From positions 1-21,733 of the forward strand of contig CAJUSS010000055.1 in NCBI GenBank assembly GCA_910588895.1: a DNA stretch of 21,733 bases, read 5' to 3'. The DNA is from an uncultured Lachnospiraceae bacterium. GTDB lineage: Bacteria > Bacillota > Clostridia > Lachnospirales > Lachnospiraceae. Below, in pieces: positions 1-6,858 of the stretch; positions within the stretch are counted from its first letter, which is position 1, and each line of letters starts with the position of its first letter. The notes under the pieces are model-generated. The model was not told the origin of the DNA and made no database searches. It was given only the letters and a program-made list of their open reading frames with translations. Both the position numbers and the translations under genes were made by a program.

Positions 1-795
1 AAGACGGAGCTGGGGAGAAGATCGAGAGAAGAGCAGATGAAGCGGGAGGTGATCGACGTGACCCTTCCGGCTAAAAAAGCCCATATCGGCCACAGCCATC
101 CCTGTACCATCGCACTGGAGGAGGTAGAGAAGATCTTTGTGGGCATGGGCTATGAGGTGGTGGAGGGCCCAGAGGTGGAGTACGATCTCTATAACTTCGA
201 AAAGCTGAACATCCCGGCGGACCATCCGGCAAAGGACGAGCAGGATACCTTCTATATCAATAAGGAGATCGTCCTCCGGACCCAGACCTCGCCTGTGCAG
301 GCCCGTGTCATGGAAAAGGGCAAGCTGCCGATCCGCATGATCGCGCCTGGGCGCGTGTTCCGGTCCGACGAGGTGGATGCCACCCATTCCCCCTCCTTCC
401 ATCAGATCGAGGGACTGGTGGTGGATAAGAACATCACCTTCGCCGACTTAAAGGGTACATTGGCCGAGTTTGCGAAAGAGCTCTTCGGCGAGGATACAAA
501 GGTGAAATTCCGTCCCCATCACTTCCCCTTCACAGAGCCCAGCGCAGAAGTGGATGTGACCTGCTTTAAGTGCGGCGGCAAGGGCTGCCGGTTCTGCAAG
601 GGCACCGGCTGGATCGAGATCTTAGGCTGCGGCATGGTCCATCCCCATGTGTTCGAGATGTGCGGGATCGATCCGGAGGAGTACACCGGCTTTGCCTTCG
701 GTGTAGGCTTAGAGAGGATCGCTCTGCTGAAGTACGAGATCGATGACATGCGGCTGCTGTATGAAAATGACGAACGTTTCCTCAAGCAGTTCTAG
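1..795 (+). CDS. pheS: Phenylalanyl-tRNA synthetase alpha subunit, 5' end outside window
   Basis: Catalytic subunit of the cytoplasmic (alphabeta)2 enzyme that charges tRNA-Phe. The frame is open from base 1, so the gene starts before the window. The ATG at 37 is internal: the 264 visible codons against a family length near 340 mean about 75 N-terminal residues, the coiled-coil arm, are missing. Visible landmarks are the IDVTLP start of the catalytic core, class II motif 2 (FRSDEVDATHSPSFHQIEG, about nt 358-414) and motif 3 (GFAFGVGLERIALLKY, about nt 688-735). A four-cysteine insert, CxxCGGxGCxxCKGTGW with Cys codons at 562, 571, 586 and 595, is usual in Firmicute PheS. pheT follows after 60 bp in the classical operon order. 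Confidence 0.97.
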   Translation, partial: KTELGRRSREEQMKREVIDVTLPAKKAHIGHSHPCTIALEEVEKIFVGMGYEVVEGPEVEYDLYNFEKLNIPADHPAKDEQDTFYINKEIVLRTQTSPVQARVMEKGKLPIRMIAPGRVFRSDEVDATHSPSFHQIEGLVVDKNITFADLKGTLAEFAKELFGEDTKVKFRPHHFPFTEPSAEVDVTCFKCGGKGCRFCKGTGWIEILGCGMVHPHVFEMCGIDPEEYTGFAFGVGLERIALLKYEIDDMRLLYENDERFLKQF

Positions 796-855
796 AGCAG
801 GGTATACGCACAAGAAACGCAGATCACACGACTAAGACCGATGAAGGAGTAGAAC

Positions 856-3276
856 ATGAACACATCATTTGCATGGATCAAAGCATATGTCCCGGATCTG
901 GATGTGACCGCCCAGGAGTACACGGACGGCATGACCCTTTCCGGCACAAAGGTAGAAGGCTATGTATGCCTGGATAAAAATCTGGAAAAGATCGTCGTAG
1001 GCCATATCTTGAAGATCGATCGTCACCCGGACGCAGATAAGCTGATCGTCTGCCAGGTGGACATCGGGACGGAGACCATCCAGATCGTGACCGGCGCGCC
1101 CAATGTGAAAGAGGGAGATAAGGTCCCGGTGGTGCTGGCCGGCGGAAAGGTGGCCGGCGGCCATGACGGCGGGCCCCTGCCGGAGGAAGGGATCAAGATC
1201 AAAAAGGGAAAGCTGAGAGGGGTGGAGTCCAACGGTATGATGTGCTCCATCGAGGAGCTGGGCTCTTCCCGGGAGATGTACCCGGACGCCCCGGAGAGCG
1301 GGATCTACATCCTGCCAAAAGACAGCGTGCCGGGCAGCGACGCGGTGGAGCTTTTAGGCCTTCGCGACGTGAACTTTGAATATGAGATCACCTCCAACCG
1401 GGTGGACTGCTACAGTGTGATCGGCATCGCCAGAGAGGCGGCAGCCACCTTCCGCAAGCCCTTTCATCCCCCGGTGGTGGCCCGGACCGGAAATGACGAG
1501 GATATCAATGACTACCTGAAGGTGCGGGTGGAGGACACAGCGCTTTGCCCACGGTACTGTGCCCGCATGGTGAAGAACATCAAGCTGGCCCCCTCGCCGG
1601 AATGGATGAAGCGCCGTCTGGCGGCCTCCGGGATCCGTCCGATCAACAATATCGTGGACATCACCAACTATGTGATGGAGGAGTACGGCCAGCCTATGCA
1701 CGCCTTTGACTATGACACCCTTGCAGGGCATGAGATCGTGGTGAAGCGGGCAAAGGACGGCGACCAGTTCCAGACCCTGGACGGCCAGCTCCGCAAGCTG
1801 GACAAGGATGTGCTGATGATCAACGACGGGGAGAAGGAAGTGGGCATCGGCGGCATCATGGGCGGTGAGAACAGCAAGATCACCGATGAGGTAAAGAGCA
1901 TGGTCTTTGAGGCGGCCTGCTTTGACGGCACCAATATCCGTCTGTCCGCAAAGCGGCTGGGGCTGCGCACCGACGCCTCCGGCAAGTTCGAGAAGGGCTT
2001 AGACCCCAACACGGCCCTGGAGGCAGTGGACCGGGCCTGCCAGCTGGTAGAAGAGCTGGGCGCAGGAGAAGTGGTAGGCGGCGTGATCGATATCTATCCG
2101 GAAAAGCGGGAGGAAAAGAGGATCCCCTTCAGCGCCAAAAAGGTCAACGACCTCTTAGGCACAGACGTGGACGAGGCCGTCATGAAGGAGTATTTTAAGA
2201 TGCTGGAGCTGGGTTTTGACGAGGAAACCCAGGAGGTGATCGTGCCCACATGGCGGCAGGATCTGGAGCGTCCGGCAGATATCGCGGAGGAAGTGGCTAG
2301 GTTCTACGGTTACGATAAGATCCCCACCACATTGCCCTCCGGAGAGGCCACCACAGGCAAGCTCTCTTTTAAGCTGCGGGTGGAGGAGATCGCCAGGGAG
2401 GTGGCGGAGTTCTCCGGGTTCTCCCAGGGGATGACCTACTCCTTTGAGAGCCCCAAGGTCTTTGACAAGCTCCTGCTGGCAAAAGGATCCTCCCTGCGCC
2501 AGACGGTCACGATCATGAACCCGTTGGGCGAGGATTTCAGCATCATGCGCACATCCCCGTTAAACGGCATGCTGACCTCCCTTTCCTTAAATTATAACCG
2601 CCGGAATAAAAATGTGAAGCTGTACGAGATGGCGAACATCTACCTGCCCAAAGCCCTGCCTCTGACCGAGCTGCCGGATGAGCGGATGCAGTTCACCCTG
2701 GGGATGTACGGGGAGGGCGACTTCTTCACCATGAAAGGTGTGGTGGAAGAGTTCCTGGATAAGATCGGTATGGACAAGAAGGTCCATTATGTGCCGGACT
2801 GCGGCCGTCCGTTCCTCCATCCCGGAAGAAAAGCCGATATCGTCTACGACCAGGTGACGATCGGCTACATGGGCGAGCTCCACCCAGAATGTGCGGACAA
2901 CTATAAGATCGGGGAGAAGGTCTATGTGGCGGTGCTGGATATGCCGTCGATCCTCCCATTCGTGACCTTTGACCGGAAATACACCGGCATCGCCAAGCAT
3001 CCGGCCGTGAACCGTGACATCAGCATGGTGGTCCCGAAGAATGTGATGGTGGGGCAGATCGAGGATGTGATCGCACAGCGGGGAGGAAAGATCTTAGAGA
3101 GCTATCAGCTGTTCGATATCTATGAGGGCAAGCAGATCGTGGCTGGGTACAAATCGGTGGCCTATTCGATCGTGTTTAGGGCAAAGGACAGGACATTGAC
3201 CGATGAAGATGTGAACAGTGCCATGAAGAAGATCTTGAACGGCCTCCAGGGACTGGGGATCGAGCTTCGGGCATGA
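856..3276 (+). CDS. pheT: Phenylalanyl-tRNA synthetase beta subunit
   Basis: Structural, editing and tRNA-binding subunit of PheRS. At 806 residues it is full length for the family. The start is set by GAAGGAGT at 843-850, five bases before the ATG. Domains in order: N-terminal segment with the EMAP/YtpR-like tRNA-binding OB fold (about 40-155, with VVGHILKIDRHPDADKL), B3/B4 editing domain (about 210-390, with YCARMV and DITNYVMEEYGQPMHAFD), B5 domain (about 400-475), the inactive class II-like core (about 480-700) and a C-terminal FDX-ACB anticodon-binding domain (about 712-806, with KHPAVNRDISMVV). No frameshift or missing block is visible. It lies directly behind pheS and is presumably co-transcribed. 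No convincing intrinsic terminator follows it. Confidence 0.97.
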   Translation: MNTSFAWIKAYVPDLDVTAQEYTDGMTLSGTKVEGYVCLDKNLEKIVVGHILKIDRHPDADKLIVCQVDIGTETIQIVTGAPNVKEGDKVPVVLAGGKVAGGHDGGPLPEEGIKIKKGKLRGVESNGMMCSIEELGSSREMYPDAPESGIYILPKDSVPGSDAVELLGLRDVNFEYEITSNRVDCYSVIGIAREAAATFRKPFHPPVVARTGNDEDINDYLKVRVEDTALCPRYCARMVKNIKLAPSPEWMKRRLAASGIRPINNIVDITNYVMEEYGQPMHAFDYDTLAGHEIVVKRAKDGDQFQTLDGQLRKLDKDVLMINDGEKEVGIGGIMGGENSKITDEVKSMVFEAACFDGTNIRLSAKRLGLRTDASGKFEKGLDPNTALEAVDRACQLVEELGAGEVVGGVIDIYPEKREEKRIPFSAKKVNDLLGTDVDEAVMKEYFKMLELGFDEETQEVIVPTWRQDLERPADIAEEVARFYGYDKIPTTLPSGEATTGKLSFKLRVEEIAREVAEFSGFSQGMTYSFESPKVFDKLLLAKGSSLRQTVTIMNPLGEDFSIMRTSPLNGMLTSLSLNYNRRNKNVKLYEMANIYLPKALPLTELPDERMQFTLGMYGEGDFFTMKGVVEEFLDKIGMDKKVHYVPDCGRPFLHPGRKADIVYDQVTIGYMGELHPECADNYKIGEKVYVAVLDMPSILPFVTFDRKYTGIAKHPAVNRDISMVVPKNVMVGQIEDVIAQRGGKILESYQLFDIYEGKQIVAGYKSVAYSIVFRAKDRTLTDEDVNSAMKKILNGLQGLGIELRA

Positions 3277-3470
3277 TAGGCGAAAAATGCGCAAAAAATG
3301 GATAAAGGCGGTCAGCAGACAAAAGGGCAGACCGACGCGAATAAAATAAAAAAAAATAAGCCATCCTTACCTTTGGAAAAGATGATCGTGGCTATGTGGG
3401 ATAGGGTCTCAGGCAGTCACGGACAGTCCAGGCGTACGCGCTACAAGGGTTATAAGGAGGCTTATTTTTT

Positions 3471-4733
3471 ATGGATGAACGATTTGAGATAGCAGCCGTT
3501 TACGGAAGAGAGATCCTGGATTCCAGGGGGAATCCCACAGTGGAGGCGGAGGTGCGCTTAGAGAGCGGCATCTGCGGGAGAGCGGCAGCGCCCTCCGGCG
3601 CATCCACGGGGCAGCATGAGGCCATCGAGCTGCGGGATGAGGACCGCCGCTACCACGGAAAAGGAGTCCAGAAGGCGGCGGGAGCGGTGAGCACGGTCCT
3701 GGCCGAGGTGCTGATGTTCGAGGATGTGCGGGACCAGAGAAATATCGATCAGCTTTTGCGGGAAGCTGACGGCACGGAAAATAAAGGGAAGATAGGGGCC
3801 AACGCGATCTTGAGCGCATCTCTGGCCTGTGCCAGGGCGGCGGCAGCGGCTTATGGGCTGCCCTTGTTCCAGTATATCGGAGGGATCTGCGGAAATAAGC
3901 TGCCCATGCCCATGATGAACATCTTAAACGGCGGCGCCCACTCCGATAACTCGATCGATATCCAGGAATTTATGATCCTGCCCATGGGCGCTTCCTCCTT
4001 CCGGGAGGGGATGCGGTGGTGCGCCGAGGTCTACCAGACCTTAAAGAAGCTTTTAAAGGAAAAGCGGCTTTCCACGGCGGTGGGAGATGAGGGCGGGTTC
4101 GCGCCGGATCTTGAGACGGGGGAGGCTGCGATCGAGCTGATCTTGGAGGCGGTAAGGCTGTCTGGTTTTAAGGAGAGGACCGATTTCATGATCTCCCTGG
4201 ACGCGGCGGCCAGCGAGTGGAAGAACACGGAGCTGGGCCCGGGCTTTTATACTCTGCCCAAGCAGCAGCAGACCTACAACCGGGAGCAGATGATGGAGTA
4301 CTGGGTGAAGCTGGTAGATGCCTACCCGATCTATTCCCTGGAGGATCCCATGAATGAGGAGGACTGGGAAGGCTGGAGGACCCTGACCGGAAAGATCGGG
4401 GGCCGGACCCGGCTAGTGGGGGACGATCTGTTCGTCACCAACTGTAAGAGACTGAAGAAGGGGATCGAAGATCACAGTGCTAACGCGATCTTGATCAAGC
4501 CCAATCAGATAGGCACCCTGACCGAGACCATGGAGGCGATCCAGTTAGCCAAGCTGAACGGCTACACCACGATCATGTCCCACCGCTCCGGCGAGACCGA
4601 GGACAGCACCATCGCCGACCTGGCCGTAGGCATGGGCACCCAGCTGATCAAGACCGGAGCGCCCTGCAGAGGAGAGCGGACGGCAAAGTATAACCAGCTG
4701 CTGCGGATCGAGGAGAAGATCGAAGGGGTGTAG
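3471..4733 (+). CDS. eno: Enolase (phosphopyruvate hydratase)
   Basis: Interconverts 2-phosphoglycerate and phosphoenolpyruvate in glycolysis. The product is 420 residues, slightly shorter than the usual 425-435. AAGGAGG at 3454-3460 precedes the ATG by 10 bases. All expected active-site segments are present: the SGASTG loop, the His of NGGAHSDN, the Glu of GDEGGFAP, metal ligands in SLDAAASEW, SLEDP and GDDLFVTN, the catalytic Lys of LIKPNQIGTLTET, SHRSGETEDSTIADLAV, and the Lys of LIKTGAPCRGER. Details such as SLEDP and APCRGER are somewhat divergent, so it could be one of two paralogues, which this window cannot settle. In many Firmicutes eno lies near secG-rnr-smpB. Here those genes lie about 13 kb away on the opposite strand, with the accessory locus in between. 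Confidence 0.96.
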   Translation: MDERFEIAAVYGREILDSRGNPTVEAEVRLESGICGRAAAPSGASTGQHEAIELRDEDRRYHGKGVQKAAGAVSTVLAEVLMFEDVRDQRNIDQLLREADGTENKGKIGANAILSASLACARAAAAAYGLPLFQYIGGICGNKLPMPMMNILNGGAHSDNSIDIQEFMILPMGASSFREGMRWCAEVYQTLKKLLKEKRLSTAVGDEGGFAPDLETGEAAIELILEAVRLSGFKERTDFMISLDAAASEWKNTELGPGFYTLPKQQQTYNREQMMEYWVKLVDAYPIYSLEDPMNEEDWEGWRTLTGKIGGRTRLVGDDLFVTNCKRLKKGIEDHSANAILIKPNQIGTLTETMEAIQLAKLNGYTTIMSHRSGETEDSTIADLAVGMGTQLIKTGAPCRGERTAKYNQLLRIEEKIEGV

Positions 4734-4759
4734 AGGCGGGCCGGTAACGCCCTACACCC
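4725..4759 (+). terminator. Strong hairpin across the eno stop codon
   Basis: GGGTGTAG, which contains the eno stop TAG, pairs with CTACACCC. A second helix, GGCG with CGCC, stacks inside after one bulged A, giving about 12 base pairs around a short loop. No run of T follows on the plus strand, so it is not a standard intrinsic terminator. It may protect the 3' end of the mRNA or begin a longer structured RNA. Confidence 0.45.
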
Positions 4760-5000
4760 ACGCCGATCGTTGTATAGGTGCAGGCGCATGACCGGTCACC
4801 CGTCCGCATCCGCAGGCCCGGTCCCCCCCACAGGGACGCGCTCCCGCTCCGATGTTATGACGAGGGCGTAGCGGACGCTAGGCTCGAAAAGACCTTGCCA
4901 AGCGCCGATGTCTTGCTAGGGTCCCTTTAGGGGGATCCGGGACTCCGGATGCTGGGGAACTGGCATGCCCCGGCTTTTACTTTCGGTACGGATCTCTTTC
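4740..5000. other. GC-rich non-coding region with hairpin potential, possible ncRNA
   Basis: No plausible gene lies here in any frame. The sequence is markedly GC-rich compared with the AT-rich stretch that follows. It holds several possible helices: ATCCGG-gact-CCGGAT (about 4935-4950), GACCGG with CCGGTC (about 4790-4823), CCGCT with AGCGG (about 4843-4875) and GGGG with CCCC (about 4954-4972). I looked for RNase P, SRP RNA and tRNA signatures and saw none. It may be a structured small RNA, a long 3' untranslated part of eno, or decayed sequence. The strand of any RNA is not certain. Confidence 0.35.
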
Positions 5001-5029
5001 TTGACTCACGCCTATCAAGATGTTATCAT
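5001..5029 (+). promoter_or_regulatory. Sigma-A-type promoter
   Basis: TTGACT at 5001-5006 is followed by a 17-bp spacer and TATCAT at 5024-5029. Each hexamer has five of six consensus bases. Transcription would start near 5036, only about a dozen bases before the terminator hairpin at 5047, so most transcripts would be very short unless termination is relieved. Confidence 0.55.
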
Positions 5030-5046
5030 AAAAAGGATAAGAAATA

Positions 5047-5074
5047 AAAAAGCGGCGGTCAAACTGCCGTTTTT
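5047..5074. terminator. Bidirectional intrinsic terminator
   Basis: AAAAA plus CGGCGGT (5047-5059, one bulged G) pairs with ACTGCCG plus TTTTT (5063-5074) around a CAA loop. The A and T tracts on both sides allow it to work on either strand. On the plus strand it would end transcripts from the eno side or from the promoter at 5001. On the minus strand it would stop transcripts leaving the invertible segment. Confidence 0.8.
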
Positions 5075-5130
5075 GAGCATAAATGGCCGTCTATGATCGC
5101 CAGATGATCCGAGTCAGCATCATGAAAAAA

Positions 5131-5158
5131 TGTCAACGAAAGTATACGTTGGTTGACA
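5131..5158 (+). repeat. Left recombination-like site of invertible element
   Basis: A 28-bp site made of an 11-bp left arm TGTCAACGAAA, a palindromic 6-bp centre GTATAC (5142-5147) and an 11-bp right arm GTTGGTTGACA. The two arms are imperfect inverted copies sharing TGTCAAC. This 11-6-11 layout is that of tyrosine-recombinase crossover sites. The reverse complement of the whole site matches 5297-5324 at 26 of 28 positions. The inward-facing arm contains a perfect TTGACA. Confidence 0.75.
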
Positions 5159-5169
5159 TTTTCTTGTTT

Positions 5170-5210
5170 GGAAGAGGTTTACTATTTTTAGGGACTCTCT
5201 TCCATTTTTC
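5170..5210 (+). terminator. Orientation-dependent hairpin inside the invertible segment
   Basis: GGAAGAG (5170-5176) pairs with CTCTTCC (5197-5203) across a 20-base loop and is followed by ATTTTTC on the plus strand. On the other strand the hairpin is followed by AAACAAG, so it could terminate only when the segment is in the present orientation. The long loop makes it a weak terminator. Confidence 0.4.
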
Positions 5211-5274
5211 ATTTCAAAAACTCCAGTCTTCTTAACACTATCCCTAACTTTTTAAGGTTTTTCTCCATTTATCC

Positions 5275-5302
5275 CCTATATCTTACAAATATTAGGTGTC
5301 AA
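5275..5302 (-). promoter_or_regulatory. Promoter inside invertible segment, now facing away from the locus
   Basis: On the minus strand a perfect TTGACA (5302-5297), supplied by the inner arm of the right site, is followed by 16 bp and TATAGG (5280-5275). In the present orientation it fires toward the terminator at 5047-5074. After inversion it would sit near 5153-5180 and fire toward the regulator at 5396. Confidence 0.5.
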
Positions 5303-5324
5303 CCAACGTATACTTTAGTTTACA
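5297..5324 (-). repeat. Right recombination-like site of invertible element
   Basis: A 28-bp site with left arm TGTCAACCAAC, centre GTATAC (5308-5313) and right arm TTTAGTTTACA. The inner arm is an exact inverted copy of the inner arm at 5148-5158. The outer arm differs from its counterpart at two positions. No target-site duplication is seen outside the two sites, which argues against a simple miniature transposon. Confidence 0.75.
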
Positions 5325-5395
5325 CATCTGCCATATGCTGCTAAAGGCTATCATAGCACCGGTATACAGAAAATGCGGAGTGGGGATGGAGTGCG

Positions 5396-6583
5396 ATGGG
5401 AAAAAAGCTGTGGGTGAAGATGTTTGGCGGATTTTCTGCCTGGTATGGGGATGAGGTACTGTCCTTCGGCAGGCAGAACGATCCAAAATTCGGGCAACTG
5501 TTCCAGATCTTGATGACCCGGCCGGGACAGGGGTTCAGTAAAAGAGATATCGCCAGGAGCCTTTATGGGCGCGAGGAAGTGGAGGATCAAAATGCCAGCC
5601 TCAATAATACGATCTTCCGCCTCCGCCGCTATCTGAAGGCATCGCCATTGCCCGACGGCGATCATCTCCTCTTAAATGACGGAGTGTTGCGCTTTGACAG
5701 CAAGATCAAGGTGGAGTCGGATGTGTGGAGCTTCGAGAAAGCGGCCAGGGAATTTGAAAAGGAAGAGGACGAGCAGAAAAAGGCAAAGATCAGTAAAAGG
5801 GCCTGCGATCTCTATCAGGGAGAGTTCTTGCCCCAGCTATCCAATGAACAGTGGGTCATCGAGAAGAGCAGGGATTATGGGATGCTGTATTCCAGGCTGT
5901 TGCGATATCTGCTCCGCTATCTGGAAAAAGAAGGGGAATACAAGAGCATGGAGGCCCTGTCATCACGCGCGGCTAAGTTCCATCCCTGCGAGGGATGGGA
6001 AAGCTGGCAGATCGAGAGCCTGATCGCATTGGGGCGTCACAAGGAAGCAGAGGCAGTCTATCAGGAAACCGCAGCCTATGTACAGGAGATCGGGGGATTC
6101 CTTTCAAAAAGCGGGCAGACAAAATTACACAGGATCGGAGAGCAGATGCGGCAGCCAAAGGGGACCGCGGACGATATCCGCAGATGCCTGCTGGAGACTG
6201 TACAGACGGAAGGGGCCTATAGCTGTACGCTCCCGGGGTTCTGCGACTGCCTGCGGATGCTGAAACGTGTGTTCGACCGGCAGAAAGCGGTCAGCTTTAG
6301 CCTGTTCCTCTGTACGATACTGGATGCAGGCGGCCGCCCTGCCGATGAGCGGGAATACTGTAAAAAGCAGGGAGAGAGGCTGCAAAAGACCTTTCAGTCC
6401 TATCTGCGCAGAGGGGATATCTATGCAAGATACAGCGAGAACCAGTATCTGCTGCTGTGCATGGGAGCAGAAAGAACGGATATCCCAAAGATCGGGATAC
6501 GTCTGGATATGGACCTTCGAAAACGCAGCGGCGGCCGCGGCGGTCTTAGCTGCCGTCTTCTGGATGACGGCAGCGAGTGGTAG
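5396..6583 (+). CDS. SARP/BTAD-family transcriptional regulator with degenerate GGDEF-like C-terminus
   Basis: Predicted cytoplasmic DNA-binding regulator of 395 residues. Residues about 5-95 resemble the winged-helix domain of SARP/OmpR-type proteins (KMFGGFSAWYGDEVLSF, then NNTIFRLRRYLKA, the usual recognition-helix region). Residues about 105-245 match the helical, TPR-like bacterial transcriptional activator domain (YQGEFLPQLSNEQWV; EGWESWQIESLIALGRHKEAEAVY). The C-terminal third contains LRRGDIYARYSENQYLLL near residue 337. It follows the pattern around a GGDEF motif with the catalytic GGDEF replaced by YSENQ, so it should not make c-di-GMP. The start is supported by a weak GGAG at 5388-5391. 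It sits just downstream of the invertible segment and is the first gene such a switch would control. It has the same length and layout as the regulator at 9128. Confidence 0.8.
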   Translation: MGKKLWVKMFGGFSAWYGDEVLSFGRQNDPKFGQLFQILMTRPGQGFSKRDIARSLYGREEVEDQNASLNNTIFRLRRYLKASPLPDGDHLLLNDGVLRFDSKIKVESDVWSFEKAAREFEKEEDEQKKAKISKRACDLYQGEFLPQLSNEQWVIEKSRDYGMLYSRLLRYLLRYLEKEGEYKSMEALSSRAAKFHPCEGWESWQIESLIALGRHKEAEAVYQETAAYVQEIGGFLSKSGQTKLHRIGEQMRQPKGTADDIRRCLLETVQTEGAYSCTLPGFCDCLRMLKRVFDRQKAVSFSLFLCTILDAGGRPADEREYCKKQGERLQKTFQSYLRRGDIYARYSENQYLLLCMGAERTDIPKIGIRLDMDLRKRSGGRGGLSCRLLDDGSEW

Positions 6584-6599
6584 AGGAGAAGTTCTGAAA

Positions 6600-6662
6600 A
6601 TGCAAGAAAACCTAAAGACGAAAGAGTTTGCGAAAGACCTGCTCTGCTATACTAGATCTTAG
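6600..6662 (+). CDS. Possible 20-residue peptide after the first regulator
   Basis: A short frame reading MQENLKTKEFAKDLLCYTRS, preceded by AGAGGAGAAG (6582-6591) eight bases before the ATG. That ribosome site overlaps the stop codon of the regulator at 5396, which would favour coupled translation. The terminator at 6734 lies downstream. No family is recognised. A chance frame is quite possible at this length. Confidence 0.25.
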   Translation: MQENLKTKEFAKDLLCYTRS

Positions 6663-6733
6663 ATAGCATGATCATGAGCCTGGATAAAGAAAAAGATCAC
6701 AAAATATGCGCAGCACAGTTTCCGGCAGGTAAG

Positions 6734-6763
6734 ACAGATCGCAGGCCCGGGGTCTGTTTTTTT
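6734..6763 (+). terminator. Intrinsic terminator between first regulator and secA2
   Basis: ACAGATC (6734-6740) pairs with GGTCTGT (6751-6757) around a 10-base loop and is followed by a run of seven T (6757-6763). It separates the first regulator transcript from secA2. Confidence 0.8.
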
Positions 6764-6858
6764 ATGCGCGGGGAAAAAGAGCGACATAGATCTTAGATGC
6801 ACGTCTGTTCCATCTCATCTTATGTCCTGCTGCACAACAGAAAGGTTTGGTCATAACA

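Larger units (their letters stand above)
5148..5307. other. Putative invertible promoter segment (phase switch)
   Basis: The 160 bp between the two GTATAC centres are non-coding and AT-rich, bounded by identical inward-facing arms. Exchange at the centres would invert the segment. It holds a promoter pointing to the minus strand in the present orientation and a hairpin followed by T-rich sequence readable on the plus strand. The first gene downstream on the plus strand is the SARP-like regulator at 5396. The size and layout resemble the invertible switches of Clostridioides difficile (for example cwpV). No recombinase gene lies in the window. Confidence 0.6.

Noticed and set aside
37..39. ATG at 37 as the pheS start
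   Set aside because: It is inside the conserved protein, upstream codons are open to base 1, and the family is about 75 residues longer at the N-terminus.
3298..3492. 64-codon frame between pheT and eno
   Set aside because: It has no ribosome site, is rich in Lys/Gln low-complexity sequence, and runs over the eno ribosome site and start.
4740..5000. RNase P RNA, SRP RNA or a tRNA in the eno downstream region
   Set aside because: None of the conserved blocks of these RNAs is visible on either strand.
5131..5324. Reading the inverted repeats as a miniature transposon
   Set aside because: The outer flanks show no target-site duplication, and each repeat is itself a dyad with an 11-6-11 layout. 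This fits a recombinase site better, though it is not fully excluded.
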